From positions 1 to 64,000 of the forward strand of contig JAFLBO010000024.1 of the NCBI GenBank assembly GCA_017303475.1: a DNA stretch of 64,000 nt, in the 5' to 3' direction. Shown here piece after piece: positions 19,501 through 28,392 of this stretch (the stretch's first letter is position 1; every line of letters begins with the position of its first letter). The DNA comes from Chitinophagales bacterium (lineage in GTDB: Bacteria; Bacteroidota; Bacteroidia; Chitinophagales; Saprospiraceae). Both the position numbers and the translations under genes were made by a program. The notes beneath the pieces were generated by a model. It was not told the DNA's origin, searched no databases, and saw nothing but the letters and a program-made list of their open reading frames with translations.

Positions 19501-19916
19501 ACGACCTGAAGGAATCAGTTCAAGGCGCCAGCTTTGAACAAAAAGATCCGCTGGTGATCTATAAGATGGAGGCGTATAACCTGTTTGAGAGTCTGATTGG
19601 GCACATCAATGCCAACGTGACCTCCTTCCTGTTGAAGGGTTCTTTGGCCCTTCCTTCTGACGATGATATGCGCAGGGCGCAGGCGGCAGCCAACCAGGCC
19701 GAGGCCATGCGCAAGGCACAGGCGTCCAGATTACGTACCAATACCCAGCAACAGCAAACCGAGACCCAGGCAGCGGCACACAGGGCTGCAGAATCTGTGG
19801 GACATAACGGGCCGGTTCAACGTACTCAACCCATTGTACGGGAGAAAGTAGTTGGCAGGAACGACCCTTGTCCTTGCGGCAGCGGTAAAAAATACAAACA
19901 CTGCCACGGTCAGTAA
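16569..19916 (+). CDS. secA: Preprotein translocase ATPase SecA
   Basis: SecA drives preproteins through SecYEG using ATP. The 1,115-residue protein has Walker A ([13 protein letters not shown]), the DEAD-type box with [20 protein letters not shown], the second RecA-like domain with [16 protein letters not shown] and [18 protein letters not shown], and the helical scaffold. It ends in the zinc-binding tail [14 protein letters not shown], which contacts SecB or lipids. The extra length against E. coli SecA (901) is normal in this phylum; here it includes an insertion rich in Gly and Glu near residue 360. All T9SS cargo in this window would first pass SecA. Its stop codon overlaps the next start by one base (TAATG). 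Confidence 0.98.
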   Translation: [1115 protein letters not shown]

Positions 19917-20395
19917 TGGAAACAACGCCCAATCCAATAACAGACGCTATTACAGCGTTTTACAGCGCCTTTCAGCGAAAGGATTGGGCTGCCATGGCTG
20001 CTATGTACCATCCTGAGGCACAGTTTCAGGATGGCGCTTTCCAATTGACCTCCGGAAAAGAAGTCGGAGCTATGTGGGAAATGCTGATTAAATCGGGGAA
20101 AGACCTGGAAATGACCTTCAGTGAAGTACGTGGTGGGGGCCATTCCGGTTCGGCGCGTTGGGATGCCTGGTACACCTTTTCCAAAACAGGCAGAAAGGTG
20201 CACAACATCATTCGGGCAGAGATAGAGTTCAAAGACGGTTTGATTTACCGGCATCGGGATCATTTTAATTTTTGGCGCTGGAGCCGGCAGGCATTGGGTC
20301 TGAGTGGTTGGTTGCTGGGCTGGAGCAATTTTTTGCAAAACAAAGTGCGCCAGACAGCCATGCACAACCTTCAAAAGTTTATGACACAAGGTTGA
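19916..20395 (+). CDS. SnoaL-like/NTF2-fold protein
   Basis: A 159-residue cytoplasmic protein with no signal peptide. The opening (ITAFYSAFQRKDWAAMAAMYHPEAQFQDGAF) and the later DHFNFWRWSRQAL are typical of SnoaL-like proteins of the NTF2 fold, small alpha+beta cones that act as enzymes or binding proteins. The substrate cannot be told from sequence. The ATG shares its A with the secA stop codon, so translation is probably coupled to secA, though a direct role in secretion is not implied. Confidence 0.8.
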   Translation: METTPNPITDAITAFYSAFQRKDWAAMAAMYHPEAQFQDGAFQLTSGKEVGAMWEMLIKSGKDLEMTFSEVRGGGHSGSARWDAWYTFSKTGRKVHNIIRAEIEFKDGLIYRHRDHFNFWRWSRQALGLSGWLLGWSNFLQNKVRQTAMHNLQKFMTQG

Positions 20396-20473
20396 AAACG
20401 CCGCCTTCGGCCAACCGGAAGTGACCGGAACACGTCAGAGGCGTTTTATACATTGACTCATCTTTTTACAAAC

Positions 20474-21127
20474 ATGAAAAAACTCATTCTACCCCTTCTG
20501 TTGCTGCTGGCTACCGGCGCAACATTCGCACAAACAACCACCTTGAAAACCAAAGTGGACAGCCTCAACTATGCATCCGGTATGGTTGCTGCTGAAAATG
20601 CCAAACGTGTTTTGGGAAGCGATATCAATGTGAAACTGTTCCTGGAAGCTTTCAATGCCGTACTTAAAGGTGAAAAAACTGCCTTTACTGCCGAAAATGC
20701 GCCAAAAGTAGAGCAGTCCATTTCTGCTGGCATGTGGAAAGACAAAAACGCTCAGTTTTTGGAAATGAACAAAAAACGTGAAGGTGTAATCACCACCGCA
20801 AGCGGTCTGCAATATGAAGTAATGACCAAAGGCAACGGAACAGTATCTCCAAAAGCAACCGACAAGGTAGAAGTGCACTACCACGGTACACTGTACGACG
20901 GCACCATTTTCGACAGCTCTGTACAGCGTGGTCAGACGGCTAAATTCCCGCTCAACGGCGTTATTGCCGGTTGGACAGAAGGTTTGCAGTACATGAAAGA
21001 AGGCGACAAGTTCAAATTCTTCATTCCATACAACCTCGCTTATGGCGAGCGCGGCCGCGGTGGCCTGATCAAAGGCTATTCTGCCCTGGTGTTTGAGGTG
21101 GAGTTGTTTAAAGTGAATCCTCAGTAA
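20474..21127 (+). CDS. Secreted FKBP-type peptidyl-prolyl isomerase
   Basis: A periplasmic folding helper that isomerises X-Pro bonds. From ATG 20474 the protein has 217 residues. It has a signal peptide (MKKLILPLLLLLATGATFAQ), a helical FKBP-N type dimerisation region (residues 20-105) and the FKBP domain (VEVHYHGTLYDGTIFDSS, VIAGWTEGLQYMKEGDKFKF, LAYGERG), as in FkpA/Mip. A TTG 21 bases earlier is in frame but would spoil the signal peptide. The gene ends at a strong hairpin (21159). Confidence 0.94.
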   Translation: MKKLILPLLLLLATGATFAQTTTLKTKVDSLNYASGMVAAENAKRVLGSDINVKLFLEAFNAVLKGEKTAFTAENAPKVEQSISAGMWKDKNAQFLEMNKKREGVITTASGLQYEVMTKGNGTVSPKATDKVEVHYHGTLYDGTIFDSSVQRGQTAKFPLNGVIAGWTEGLQYMKEGDKFKFFIPYNLAYGERGRGGLIKGYSALVFEVELFKVNPQ

Positions 21128-21158
21128 GGATTAGCACACAACAGTACGCTACAAAATG

Positions 21159-21200
21159 AACATGAGTCCTCCCGGGTATTCGGGGGGACTCATGTTGTTT
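21159..21200 (+). terminator. Terminator after the FKBP gene
   Basis: AACATGAGTCC (21159-21169) pairs with GGACTCATGTT (21186-21196), with more G-C pairs inside (TCCC/GGGG), and GTTT follows. It lies 31 bases past the stop codon. Confidence 0.7.
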
Positions 21201-21374
21201 AATGAGACGTGTTACGATGGGAAGAATCGGAAATTTACATCGTTATCCGTCCAATTGAAGGGAGGCATTTTCTTTCCCTAATGAGTGGAGGAGCTTTCCA
21301 TCGTATTGATTGTTTAAAAGCTTAGAGCATGTGGTGGATAGGCTTCTTACAAAGGTGGTTTCGGTGCGAACAGT

Positions 21375-24077
21375 TTAAATGCGCTCCAATACAAATTTAT
21401 GTAATTGCGTCTCCTGGCCTTCCATCTTTATTTCCAATATATAAAGGCCATTGACCAGGTTTTCCGGCAGTTGTATTTTGATTTGTTGTTTATCGGCAGG
21501 AAAGCTGTACTTATGTAAGGCTCTTCCCATCAAATCCTTTATGACAAAATCCCCCTCCATTTTTCCGCTCCATTGTATGCTTAAAGCCCCGTTGGATGGA
21601 TTGGGAAATATTTGAACAGCAGGTGATTGCGGTACCGGTCCTGTATTTCTGTCATGCAATCTATTCGCCAGTTCCTGGCAATTAAAGGTGTTCCATTTGG
21701 CTTCATATACATCGCCATCAACCAGCCTGGCCACACATTGTATGAAAGACATAGCGTATTGGGATGGTATGGTATACGTGAAGATATCCTCTAAACCATT
21801 GGCCAGCAATGGATTAACCGCTTTAAATCGGATGGATGTAAAGGGAGAGGCGCTTGGATTTTTTATCCCATAGGTTCTGTCTGCCTGCGTATGATAAATA
21901 CTGCCATGTACAGGAGACTGGGCGTTTGCGCCATCTGGAAGCTCAAAAGCCAGATAATCTACCGCAATAGCGCTCTCATTGCGAATCCTCATTCGGTAAG
22001 TGATATCTCCGGTTGGCTCATTCGATACATCCAGCAATTCAAATGCAATCGGGCCACTTTGTTTTACATCGCAAGCCTCAAGTTCGGTAACCTCCACAGT
22101 AAAACAGCATTCTACTAATGCGTTGCAATAGTCTCCAGCCACTAAACACACTTCTGTAGTACCTGCGGCATAGTCAGAACCAGAAGGCAGCCCACTTGCC
22201 AGCCAATACACGAGGGTATCGCAGGGGCACGTTGTGGAAGCTTCGGGATTATCAAAAAATACCGGTACCGTTTTCCCGGGGGATGTCTGAACACTGATGT
22301 TTTCAGGGCATTTAAGGGTAATGGTTGAGGCAAAATCCGGATAATCCAGTTTCTGAAACAAAAGGGTATCGCAGCCGTTTGGTGGACCGGCTATAGTATC
22401 TGGCGGAAAAATAGTGATCGCGTGGGTATAGGGTAAGCCGTTAAAATAAACCGTATCGCCGGCGCAAATTTGAGTGATTTGATATTTTTTGGGCCATTGA
22501 TCGAACCTCAGATTAACTACAACAAAGGTGTCGCAACCAACCGTTGCCGGAGCTATATAGGAAAAGGACACTGGTTGTGTATAGGTTACACCGTTGAAAA
22601 CGATCTCTTGTCCGGGACAGGTTGACAAGTTTACCGATTTATCAATGCGTGGCGTTGGCAGCAGATTGTACACATACAAGGTATCGCAGCCCCCTGTCTG
22701 GCTGATTACTGTGTCGCGAACAACATTAGGCGCTGCATATTGCTGTCCATTAAATTCCCATAGTTTTCCCTGACAAACCGGAATAGAGGTAGCAATCGTG
22801 GCCATCGAGGTTTCACAGGCATTTTCGAGATAAAGCAAAGTATCTGTATCTGCTTTCAGGGAATATGGCTGACCAACAAGCCAATCCGTAGTAAACAAAC
22901 TGAGCGTCTGTATGGGCGGGTTATAATCGGTTACCTGATATTGGATCGGAACCGGGCAACATCCATTGAAGGTGCGGCCATCTTCATTGATTTTCAGGAT
23001 TTTTCCGGACAAATCCAATGCCACGTACCCATTATCCGTGGTGCGTGTTAAAGGCCTTAAACCAGACTGAAAGCCGGAGGTGTAGTTATAAGCCCAAACG
23101 AGGTTTCCCAGGCTGTCAATTCTGGCAAATATAGATGGAGGTGTTGCCAATCCCTGATTATGACTTACTGTAAATATACCTCCACCATCGCCTGTGCCTG
23201 CCAGTTCACAGATCTGATTCCATCCAGGCAAATTATAAGTCTTTGACCAAATAAGTTGCCCGGTTCTGTCCACTTTAATAATCCAGGGACGTTCTTCTTC
23301 ACTATCCGTTGTAGAGCGGGTCATTCCGGCAAGGAGAAAATTCTTATCAGGAGCTTCTACCATACTCAAAAACCCTTCCATATAAATTCCCCCCATTGAA
23401 GACACTCCGATGACCTCACCTGTTTGGGCATTTACCCGTAAGAAAATACCGTTTCCCTGTATTTGTCCGGTTGCAAACAAGGTATCTCCCTGTATAGCGC
23501 TGATCTGGTAAAACCCATGAAATGTTGGAAAACTTGTTTTGATAATTTTACTCCAGAGTACATTCCCCTGAGCATCCGTGCGGTACATTACCGGGCAATT
23601 TCCTTGTACAGACACATTGGCCCCACCATGCAATACAAACCCGCCATCCGGGAGCTCAAACACATGATAAGGGACATTTTTAAAGGGCTGGTTATTAATT
23701 TTTTGCGCCCAAACCACATTCCCTGACATATCCAACCTGGCGAAATACAACACCTGAAACTGGTCTCCAGAAACAAAATAATCGCCGGTAATCATATACC
23801 CATCCGATACGGTTATACACCCTCTAATTTTCTGAAATTCCGGAAAATGCCTACGCCACTCCACATTCCCTTCTGCGTCTAATTTGATCAGGATTCCTCT
23901 ATGGATATCTTCACTCGAAGTATGTTTAATATAATCCCCTCCTGCTATAACTCCACCATCTGGTGTTGGAGATACCACATGGAGATTCCCATTGTGTATG
24001 GATTTAAAAAAAGTGGCTTGGGCATGCAAGGTAACCTGACCACAAATGGTCAGACATAGAAACAAAAACTTATACAT
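21375..24077 (-). CDS. Large secreted protein with T9SS sorting tail
   Basis: From ATG 24077 the protein has 900 residues and a signal peptide (MYKFLFLCLTICGQVTLHAQ). A TTG 21 bases upstream is less likely. Residues 20-330 contain repeated blade-like segments (GNVEWRRHFPEF, GNVVWAQKI, GNVLWSKII, GQLIWSKTYN, GNLVWAYNY), which suggest a beta-propeller. Then come short Cys-bearing repeats around GCDTLY and GCDTFV, a HYR-like segment (CPENISVQTSPGKTVPVFF) and a type A sorting tail (IFPNPSNGAL, GLYILEIKMEGQ). No catalytic motif is seen. The function is probably surface or adhesive. Confidence 0.87.
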   Translation of the reverse strand: MYKFLFLCLTICGQVTLHAQATFFKSIHNGNLHVVSPTPDGGVIAGGDYIKHTSSEDIHRGILIKLDAEGNVEWRRHFPEFQKIRGCITVSDGYMITGDYFVSGDQFQVLYFARLDMSGNVVWAQKINNQPFKNVPYHVFELPDGGFVLHGGANVSVQGNCPVMYRTDAQGNVLWSKIIKTSFPTFHGFYQISAIQGDTLFATGQIQGNGIFLRVNAQTGEVIGVSSMGGIYMEGFLSMVEAPDKNFLLAGMTRSTTDSEEERPWIIKVDRTGQLIWSKTYNLPGWNQICELAGTGDGGGIFTVSHNQGLATPPSIFARIDSLGNLVWAYNYTSGFQSGLRPLTRTTDNGYVALDLSGKILKINEDGRTFNGCCPVPIQYQVTDYNPPIQTLSLFTTDWLVGQPYSLKADTDTLLYLENACETSMATIATSIPVCQGKLWEFNGQQYAAPNVVRDTVISQTGGCDTLYVYNLLPTPRIDKSVNLSTCPGQEIVFNGVTYTQPVSFSYIAPATVGCDTFVVVNLRFDQWPKKYQITQICAGDTVYFNGLPYTHAITIFPPDTIAGPPNGCDTLLFQKLDYPDFASTITLKCPENISVQTSPGKTVPVFFDNPEASTTCPCDTLVYWLASGLPSGSDYAAGTTEVCLVAGDYCNALVECCFTVEVTELEACDVKQSGPIAFELLDVSNEPTGDITYRMRIRNESAIAVDYLAFELPDGANAQSPVHGSIYHTQADRTYGIKNPSASPFTSIRFKAVNPLLANGLEDIFTYTIPSQYAMSFIQCVARLVDGDVYEAKWNTFNCQELANRLHDRNTGPVPQSPAVQIFPNPSNGALSIQWSGKMEGDFVIKDLMGRALHKYSFPADKQQIKIQLPENLVNGLYILEIKMEGQETQLHKFVLERI

Positions 24078-24160
24078 ATTATTAGGGTTTAAATACAAAA
24101 AGCTGAATTACATACAAATACCAGGCCCGCAACATTAATTTGTCTCAAACCCGCCACAAC

Positions 24161-25219
24161 TCACTTCCCCCTCAACACCGCCTCCAAATCTGTCAGCAAC
24201 TTCTTACCCTCAGCTGAAAAACTCAGGGAAACCTTCTGTCCGTTGCGTTCCTGCATGATGAAGGCAAAATTGTCGGCCAGCACTTCATCCGGGTGTATGA
24301 TGTATCCGGTATTATCCTTAATCTGACGGAAAAAATCCGGTTGTGCTTTCAGGTCAATTACACTGGAAAAACCGTCGTCTTTTACCAGTACTTTCCATTT
24401 CCCATCTTCCTGTTTTTCAATTTGAAAAAGGTTAAATTCCAGGTAGGCAAAAAACGTTTTTTGCGTTTCCGTCCAGCCTTTGTTATTGGCATAAATAATC
24501 GGGATAGCGTAAATTTCAGTACCGTTCTCCTGCTTTAAGGTAATTTTTTGCGCAATATCCACCCCGTCAGGATTGTACAGCACCCGTTCTGCCAGTGCAG
24601 GTGGAATCAGCAAATTTTGAAACCCAATACCCTCAAATCCTATCAGTTTATATGCCTGATCGCTTTGCTTAGGATTAAGTCTGGACCATACATGAGATAA
24701 TTCATGGTACATGGTAATCCGGAACGGAACGGTCTTTTTTCGGCCCAGTTCATCCGCCGGAATGATGATACAATTATCCCGGGTATACCACACACCATCG
24801 CCGTAGTGCCGCCCCTTGGTTTTGATCAGTTTCAATGTATCCGGAAAGAGGTATGGCGCCACCTCGGTAGAGGTTTGGTATACTTTTTTAATGATTCCTT
24901 CCACAAAGGAAGCCTCTTCAGCCGTGAAACTTTCCACGTCAGTTTTCAGGTATTGCACATAATCCTGCAGCACTGCGGCCCTATTTTTTCCCGGGTCAAT
25001 GGGCTGTTGCATCTGAATAGACATTTCAGACACATTTACCTTGTCAAAATATCCATCGTAGCGATCGGTGGTTATGGCTTTCCCGGCGTCTACACTATCC
25101 AGTAGCAGACAGATTTTACCATTGGGGAATCGTATTTCTTTCAGGGGAGCTACCTGAGCCTGGCAGGAAAATGATAGCAGCAGGCATGGAAAAAGGAGAA
25201 TTTGTGTTAATTTCAGCAT
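24161..25219 (-). CDS. Predicted secreted zinc metalloprotease-like protein (HExxH)
   Basis: A 352-residue protein with an N-terminal signal (cut near SFSCQAQ; the Cys lacks a good lipobox). It carries the zincin motif HELSH in TMYHELSHVWSRLNP. A later HPDEVLADNFAFIM could give the glutamate ligand of a gluzincin. I do not recognise the family further. It is the last of three minus-strand genes after the sirtuin and the histidine kinase (gaps 12 and 20 bases), so it is probably an output of, or partner in, that signalling unit. That relation is inference from spacing only. Confidence 0.72.
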   Translation of the reverse strand: MLKLTQILLFPCLLLSFSCQAQVAPLKEIRFPNGKICLLLDSVDAGKAITTDRYDGYFDKVNVSEMSIQMQQPIDPGKNRAAVLQDYVQYLKTDVESFTAEEASFVEGIIKKVYQTSTEVAPYLFPDTLKLIKTKGRHYGDGVWYTRDNCIIIPADELGRKKTVPFRITMYHELSHVWSRLNPKQSDQAYKLIGFEGIGFQNLLIPPALAERVLYNPDGVDIAQKITLKQENGTEIYAIPIIYANNKGWTETQKTFFAYLEFNLFQIEKQEDGKWKVLVKDDGFSSVIDLKAQPDFFRQIKDNTGYIIHPDEVLADNFAFIMQERNGQKVSLSFSAEGKKLLTDLEAVLRGK

Positions 25220-25239
25220 GATATGTGTTTAAAGGCCGG

Positions 25240-26625
25240 TTATTGCGCAGCAATATAAGGGCTGGGCGGGAAAGCCAGGTGAAAGATTGCCCCTCCTTCT
25301 GCCGGGCTTTCGACGGAAAGACCAATTTCGTGTAGTGTGAGTATGCTTTGAACCAGTGAAAGTCCCACCCCTGTGCCTTTTACGCCCAGGTGGCGTGGAC
25401 TTCTGAAAAAAGGTTCGAAAATGAGCTTTTGTTCCTCTGCCGGAATACCCGGCCCCTTATCGCAAACCTCCACAATATGTGCGCCGTTTTCCCTGAATTG
25501 GGCTATTACTTTCACCTGGTGATCCGGTGAGTATTTACAGGCATTGTTCATGAGGTTCAGCAATGCTGTGAGCAATAATGCTTCATTGGCTTGTACAGAA
25601 AGGCATCGATCATCCTCCGGCAAATCGCCAAATTCCACCGTTGCCTTGTATCCCGGATGTCGTTTATGCAGCTGCTGACGCGCCTGCCAAAGCAATTCAT
25701 CCAGGCGCACCGCCCCGAGCGGAATACTGTTGGGATCGTTGTAAATACGAGCCAGCTGCAGCAACTCTTCTTCCACCTCGGTGATGGCATGTACATCATC
25801 CAGCACGCTTTGCAGAGCCTTCTTATACGCTTCGTTGTCGCGCTCGCGCTGCAGGGTAACCTCCAGTTGCGACCGGATAACGGTTAGCGGGTTCCGGAGT
25901 TCGTGTGATACATTGGAGAGAAACATGCGCTGCATACGAAACGCCTGCTCCAGCCGGTCCAGCAAACTATTGAACGTAACAGCCAGTCGCGCAATTTCGT
26001 CTTCATTATTGCCCGTTTCAACCCGTTTGCTCAGGTCGGACGGCTGAATGTTTTCCACCTCACCAACAATACTCAACACTGGCGCCAGGGCTCTTCCTGC
26101 GTAATACCATCCGGCCATGCCCACCAGCAATAAGCCCATAATGAAACTGATGAGCAGGATGTTGCGCAGACGCTGTATGGCAGTGGTATCAAAAAAGCCC
26201 TCTACCACAACTACATACGTAGAGCCATTTCGGGCAATGATCTTTTTGCCCAGGGCAAGCACATTGTAATGACTGAAATGCAATTCTCCGTTTCGGTAAA
26301 TATCCTGCAGGTCTTTGGCAGACACTGGCGGGGCATCCGGCCGAATGGCGAACACCCTTTCGTAGCCATTATTGTAAATGCTGATATTGTCCTGATAAGG
26401 CAGAATGCCATCATCCGGGGCCAGCCAGTTATTGGATAGCGGCTTTAGCTCTGCATCGCCCTGCAAGGCGGCCTGGCCAGTCATTTCAAGTTTGGATTCC
26501 AGGCTTTGATAAAATGTGGATTCCGTACTCTGCCTGTAAACCACATATACAGCCAAAAGCACCCCTGCCAGGATGCCGGCAGTAATTAGTCCGAAAAGTA
26601 GGGTTAATCTGGTACGGATTTGCAT
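25240..26625 (-). CDS. Membrane sensor histidine kinase
   Basis: A 461-residue kinase. A first membrane helix (LTLLFGLITAGILAGVLLAVYV) leads into a periplasmic sensor of about 130 residues. A second helix (LISFIMGLLLVGMAGWYYAG) and a HAMP region follow. The HisKA domain carries the phosphorylated His in NVSHELRNPLTVIRSQLEV. The ATPase domain has the N box NLMNNACKYSP, G1 CDKGPGIP, F box EPFFR and G2 GTGVGLSLV. No response regulator is adjacent, so its partner must be elsewhere. It sits between a sirtuin (12 bases upstream) and an HExxH protein (20 bases downstream) in one apparent operon. Confidence 0.95.
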   Translation of the reverse strand: MQIRTRLTLLFGLITAGILAGVLLAVYVVYRQSTESTFYQSLESKLEMTGQAALQGDAELKPLSNNWLAPDDGILPYQDNISIYNNGYERVFAIRPDAPPVSAKDLQDIYRNGELHFSHYNVLALGKKIIARNGSTYVVVVEGFFDTTAIQRLRNILLISFIMGLLLVGMAGWYYAGRALAPVLSIVGEVENIQPSDLSKRVETGNNEDEIARLAVTFNSLLDRLEQAFRMQRMFLSNVSHELRNPLTVIRSQLEVTLQRERDNEAYKKALQSVLDDVHAITEVEEELLQLARIYNDPNSIPLGAVRLDELLWQARQQLHKRHPGYKATVEFGDLPEDDRCLSVQANEALLLTALLNLMNNACKYSPDHQVKVIAQFRENGAHIVEVCDKGPGIPAEEQKLIFEPFFRSPRHLGVKGTGVGLSLVQSILTLHEIGLSVESPAEGGAIFHLAFPPSPYIAAQ

Positions 26626-26637
26626 AGTTAAACTTTC

Positions 26638-27330
26638 CTAACCTCTGAGCAACTCAGCTACTTTCCGAACACCGGTAGAGGCTGGCTCGGGAATTACTGT
26701 CAGATTAGGCATTCTACCAAGTTCAAAGTTAAGCTGCGGGCGTGGATCAACATAGTACACCGGGATATGATGCGGAGCATAATGCATCAACCCTGCTGCA
26801 GGATAAACCTGTAGTGAAGTACCCACAATCAGAAATACATCTGCTTCAGAAGCCAGATCGGCGGCCGGCTCCAGCATAGGAACGGCCTCGCCAAACCAAA
26901 CAATATGCGGTCGCAATTGAGCGCCTTTTTCGCATAAATCCCCGATATTCAGGTCATTATCCCAGGAATAAATCAACGACTGGTAGCGTTCGGAACGCAC
27001 CTTGCGAAGTTCTCCGTGCAGGTGCATTACCCGCGTACTTCCGGCTCTTTCGTGTAAATCATCCACGTTTTGGGTAATCACGTGCACTTCAAAATCTTTT
27101 TCCAGATCTACCAGCGCTTTGTGTCCTTCGTTTGGCGACACTTTAAAGAGCTGTGCCCTGCGTTGGTTGTAAAAATCAAGCACCAATTGAGGATTGGCTG
27201 CCCATCCTCCCGGGGTTGCAACGTCTTCAATCCTATGGTTTTCCCACAAGCCATCGCTGTCGCGGAAAGTGCTGATACCACTTTCGGCGCTGATTCCGGC
27301 GCCGGTGAGTACTACGATTTTCTTCTTCAT
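26638..27330 (-). CDS. Sirtuin-type NAD-dependent protein deacylase
   Basis: A 230-residue sirtuin that removes acyl groups from lysines using NAD. NAD-binding GAGISAESGISTFRD, QNVDDLHERAG, the catalytic His in LHGEL and the late GTSLQVYPAAGL are all present. Y and R in FYNQRRAQL match the Tyr-x-x-Arg pair of class III sirtuins (CobB, SIRT5), which favour succinyl or malonyl groups. The zinc site is mostly lost: only one Cys (DLCEKG) remains in the zinc module, and there is no other Cys in the protein. It heads an apparent operon with the histidine kinase and zincin-like genes. Confidence 0.94.
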   Translation of the reverse strand: MKKKIVVLTGAGISAESGISTFRDSDGLWENHRIEDVATPGGWAANPQLVLDFYNQRRAQLFKVSPNEGHKALVDLEKDFEVHVITQNVDDLHERAGSTRVMHLHGELRKVRSERYQSLIYSWDNDLNIGDLCEKGAQLRPHIVWFGEAVPMLEPAADLASEADVFLIVGTSLQVYPAAGLMHYAPHHIPVYYVDPRPQLNFELGRMPNLTVIPEPASTGVRKVAELLRG

Positions 27331-27334
27331 GCCT

Positions 27335-27342
27335 CAAAGATA
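27335..27342 (-). promoter_or_regulatory. -7 box directly before the sirtuin start codon
   Basis: On the minus strand TATCTTTG (27342-27335) matches TAnnTTTG and ends four bases before the ATG at 27330. Transcription from it would start at or next to the start codon, giving a leaderless mRNA. A TTTG lies 16 bases upstream, closer than usual. Confidence 0.4.
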
Positions 27343-27425
27343 GCATACCTGATTTGCGCAAATACAGGATATACATGCAGATTCTAACAGGAGTTTTTTT
27401 TCTTTGGGCCAAATAAGATTCACAT

Positions 27426-28307
27426 ATGGAAAAAACTTCTCGAAGAGCATTTTTACGAAATGCTGCCCTAGCCTGTACCGCCACCACCATACCAAATTCA
27501 CTGCAGGACCTTTACCGCCCCATGAAACACCTGGGTGTACAGCTCTGGAGCGTCAGAGACGACATGAACAAAAATCCTGCGGGAACGCTGGAGGCTATTG
27601 CCGGCATGGGCTACAAAGAGGTGGAAGCCTTTGGCTATAACGACGGTAAAATGTTTGGCCTCAGCACTACCGCATATGTTAAAGCACTGAAAAACAACGG
27701 ATTAAAGATGCCTTCCGCGCATTGTGGATTCTCCATTGCGGATTATTCTGAAGCCGGGGGCTTATCTGATAAGGCCAAAAAAGCGATAGATGCCGCGGCG
27801 TCTATGGGGCAGAAGTACATCATTTACCCCTGGGTTCCGGATGCGGAGCGCAAGGAGGTTAAGAAAATCACCCAAGTAGCTGCTGCCGCTGCGCAATACG
27901 CCCAAAAAGCCGGCATTAAGTTCGGTTACCACAACCATGATTTTGAATTCATCCAGCGAGGACCCGACGGGCGCCTGCTGATGGAATGGTTGCTGCAGGA
28001 AATTGATCCAAAGCTGATTAGTTTCGAAATGGACCTCTATTGGGTTTGTTACGCCAATCAAAAACCTACCGAATGGTTCAAACGCTTCCCCGGACGCTGG
28101 CATTTGTGCCATGCCAAGGATATGGCCAAAACGGAAAAACGCGAAACTGTTGAATTCGGCGATGGGTCCATTGATTTTGTTTCCATTTTCCGCCAAAGCA
28201 AACTGGCCGGATTGAAATACTACATCATTGAGCTGGAACATTACAAAACCACTCCAATGCAAGGCATAGGACGTGCCAGAAAGAACCTCGTAGGTTTGGA
28301 TTGGTAA
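27426..28307 (+). CDS. Tat-exported sugar isomerase/epimerase-like TIM barrel protein
   Basis: A 293-residue member of the xylose isomerase-like TIM barrel family (AP endonuclease 2 fold). A twin-arginine signal is visible (TSRRAFLRNAALACTATT). Metal-site segments include YHNHDFEF, EMDLYWVCYA, LCHAKDM and IIELEHYK. Many Bacteroidota have such proteins in the periplasm, acting on sugars or polyols; the substrate here is unknown. The gene is divergent from the sirtuin operon with 95 bases between, and ends at the bidirectional hairpin 28337. Confidence 0.88.
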   Translation: MEKTSRRAFLRNAALACTATTIPNSLQDLYRPMKHLGVQLWSVRDDMNKNPAGTLEAIAGMGYKEVEAFGYNDGKMFGLSTTAYVKALKNNGLKMPSAHCGFSIADYSEAGGLSDKAKKAIDAAASMGQKYIIYPWVPDAERKEVKKITQVAAAAAQYAQKAGIKFGYHNHDFEFIQRGPDGRLLMEWLLQEIDPKLISFEMDLYWVCYANQKPTEWFKRFPGRWHLCHAKDMAKTEKRETVEFGDGSIDFVSIFRQSKLAGLKYYIIELEHYKTTPMQGIGRARKNLVGLDW

Positions 28308-28336
28308 CTATCCCGACTAATATGTAGTAATTAAAG

Positions 28337-28369
28337 CAAGAGCCATCCCGGAATCCGGGATGGCTCTTG
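28337..28369. terminator. Hairpin between converging genes
   Basis: A perfect 15-bp stem (CAAGAGCCATCCCGG with its complement) with a three-base loop AAT separates the TIM barrel gene (plus) and the giant adhesin gene (minus). No clear T run follows on either side, but the position fits a shared terminator. Confidence 0.65.
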
Positions 28370-28392
28370 AATATAACTCCAGGCCGGGTTGT

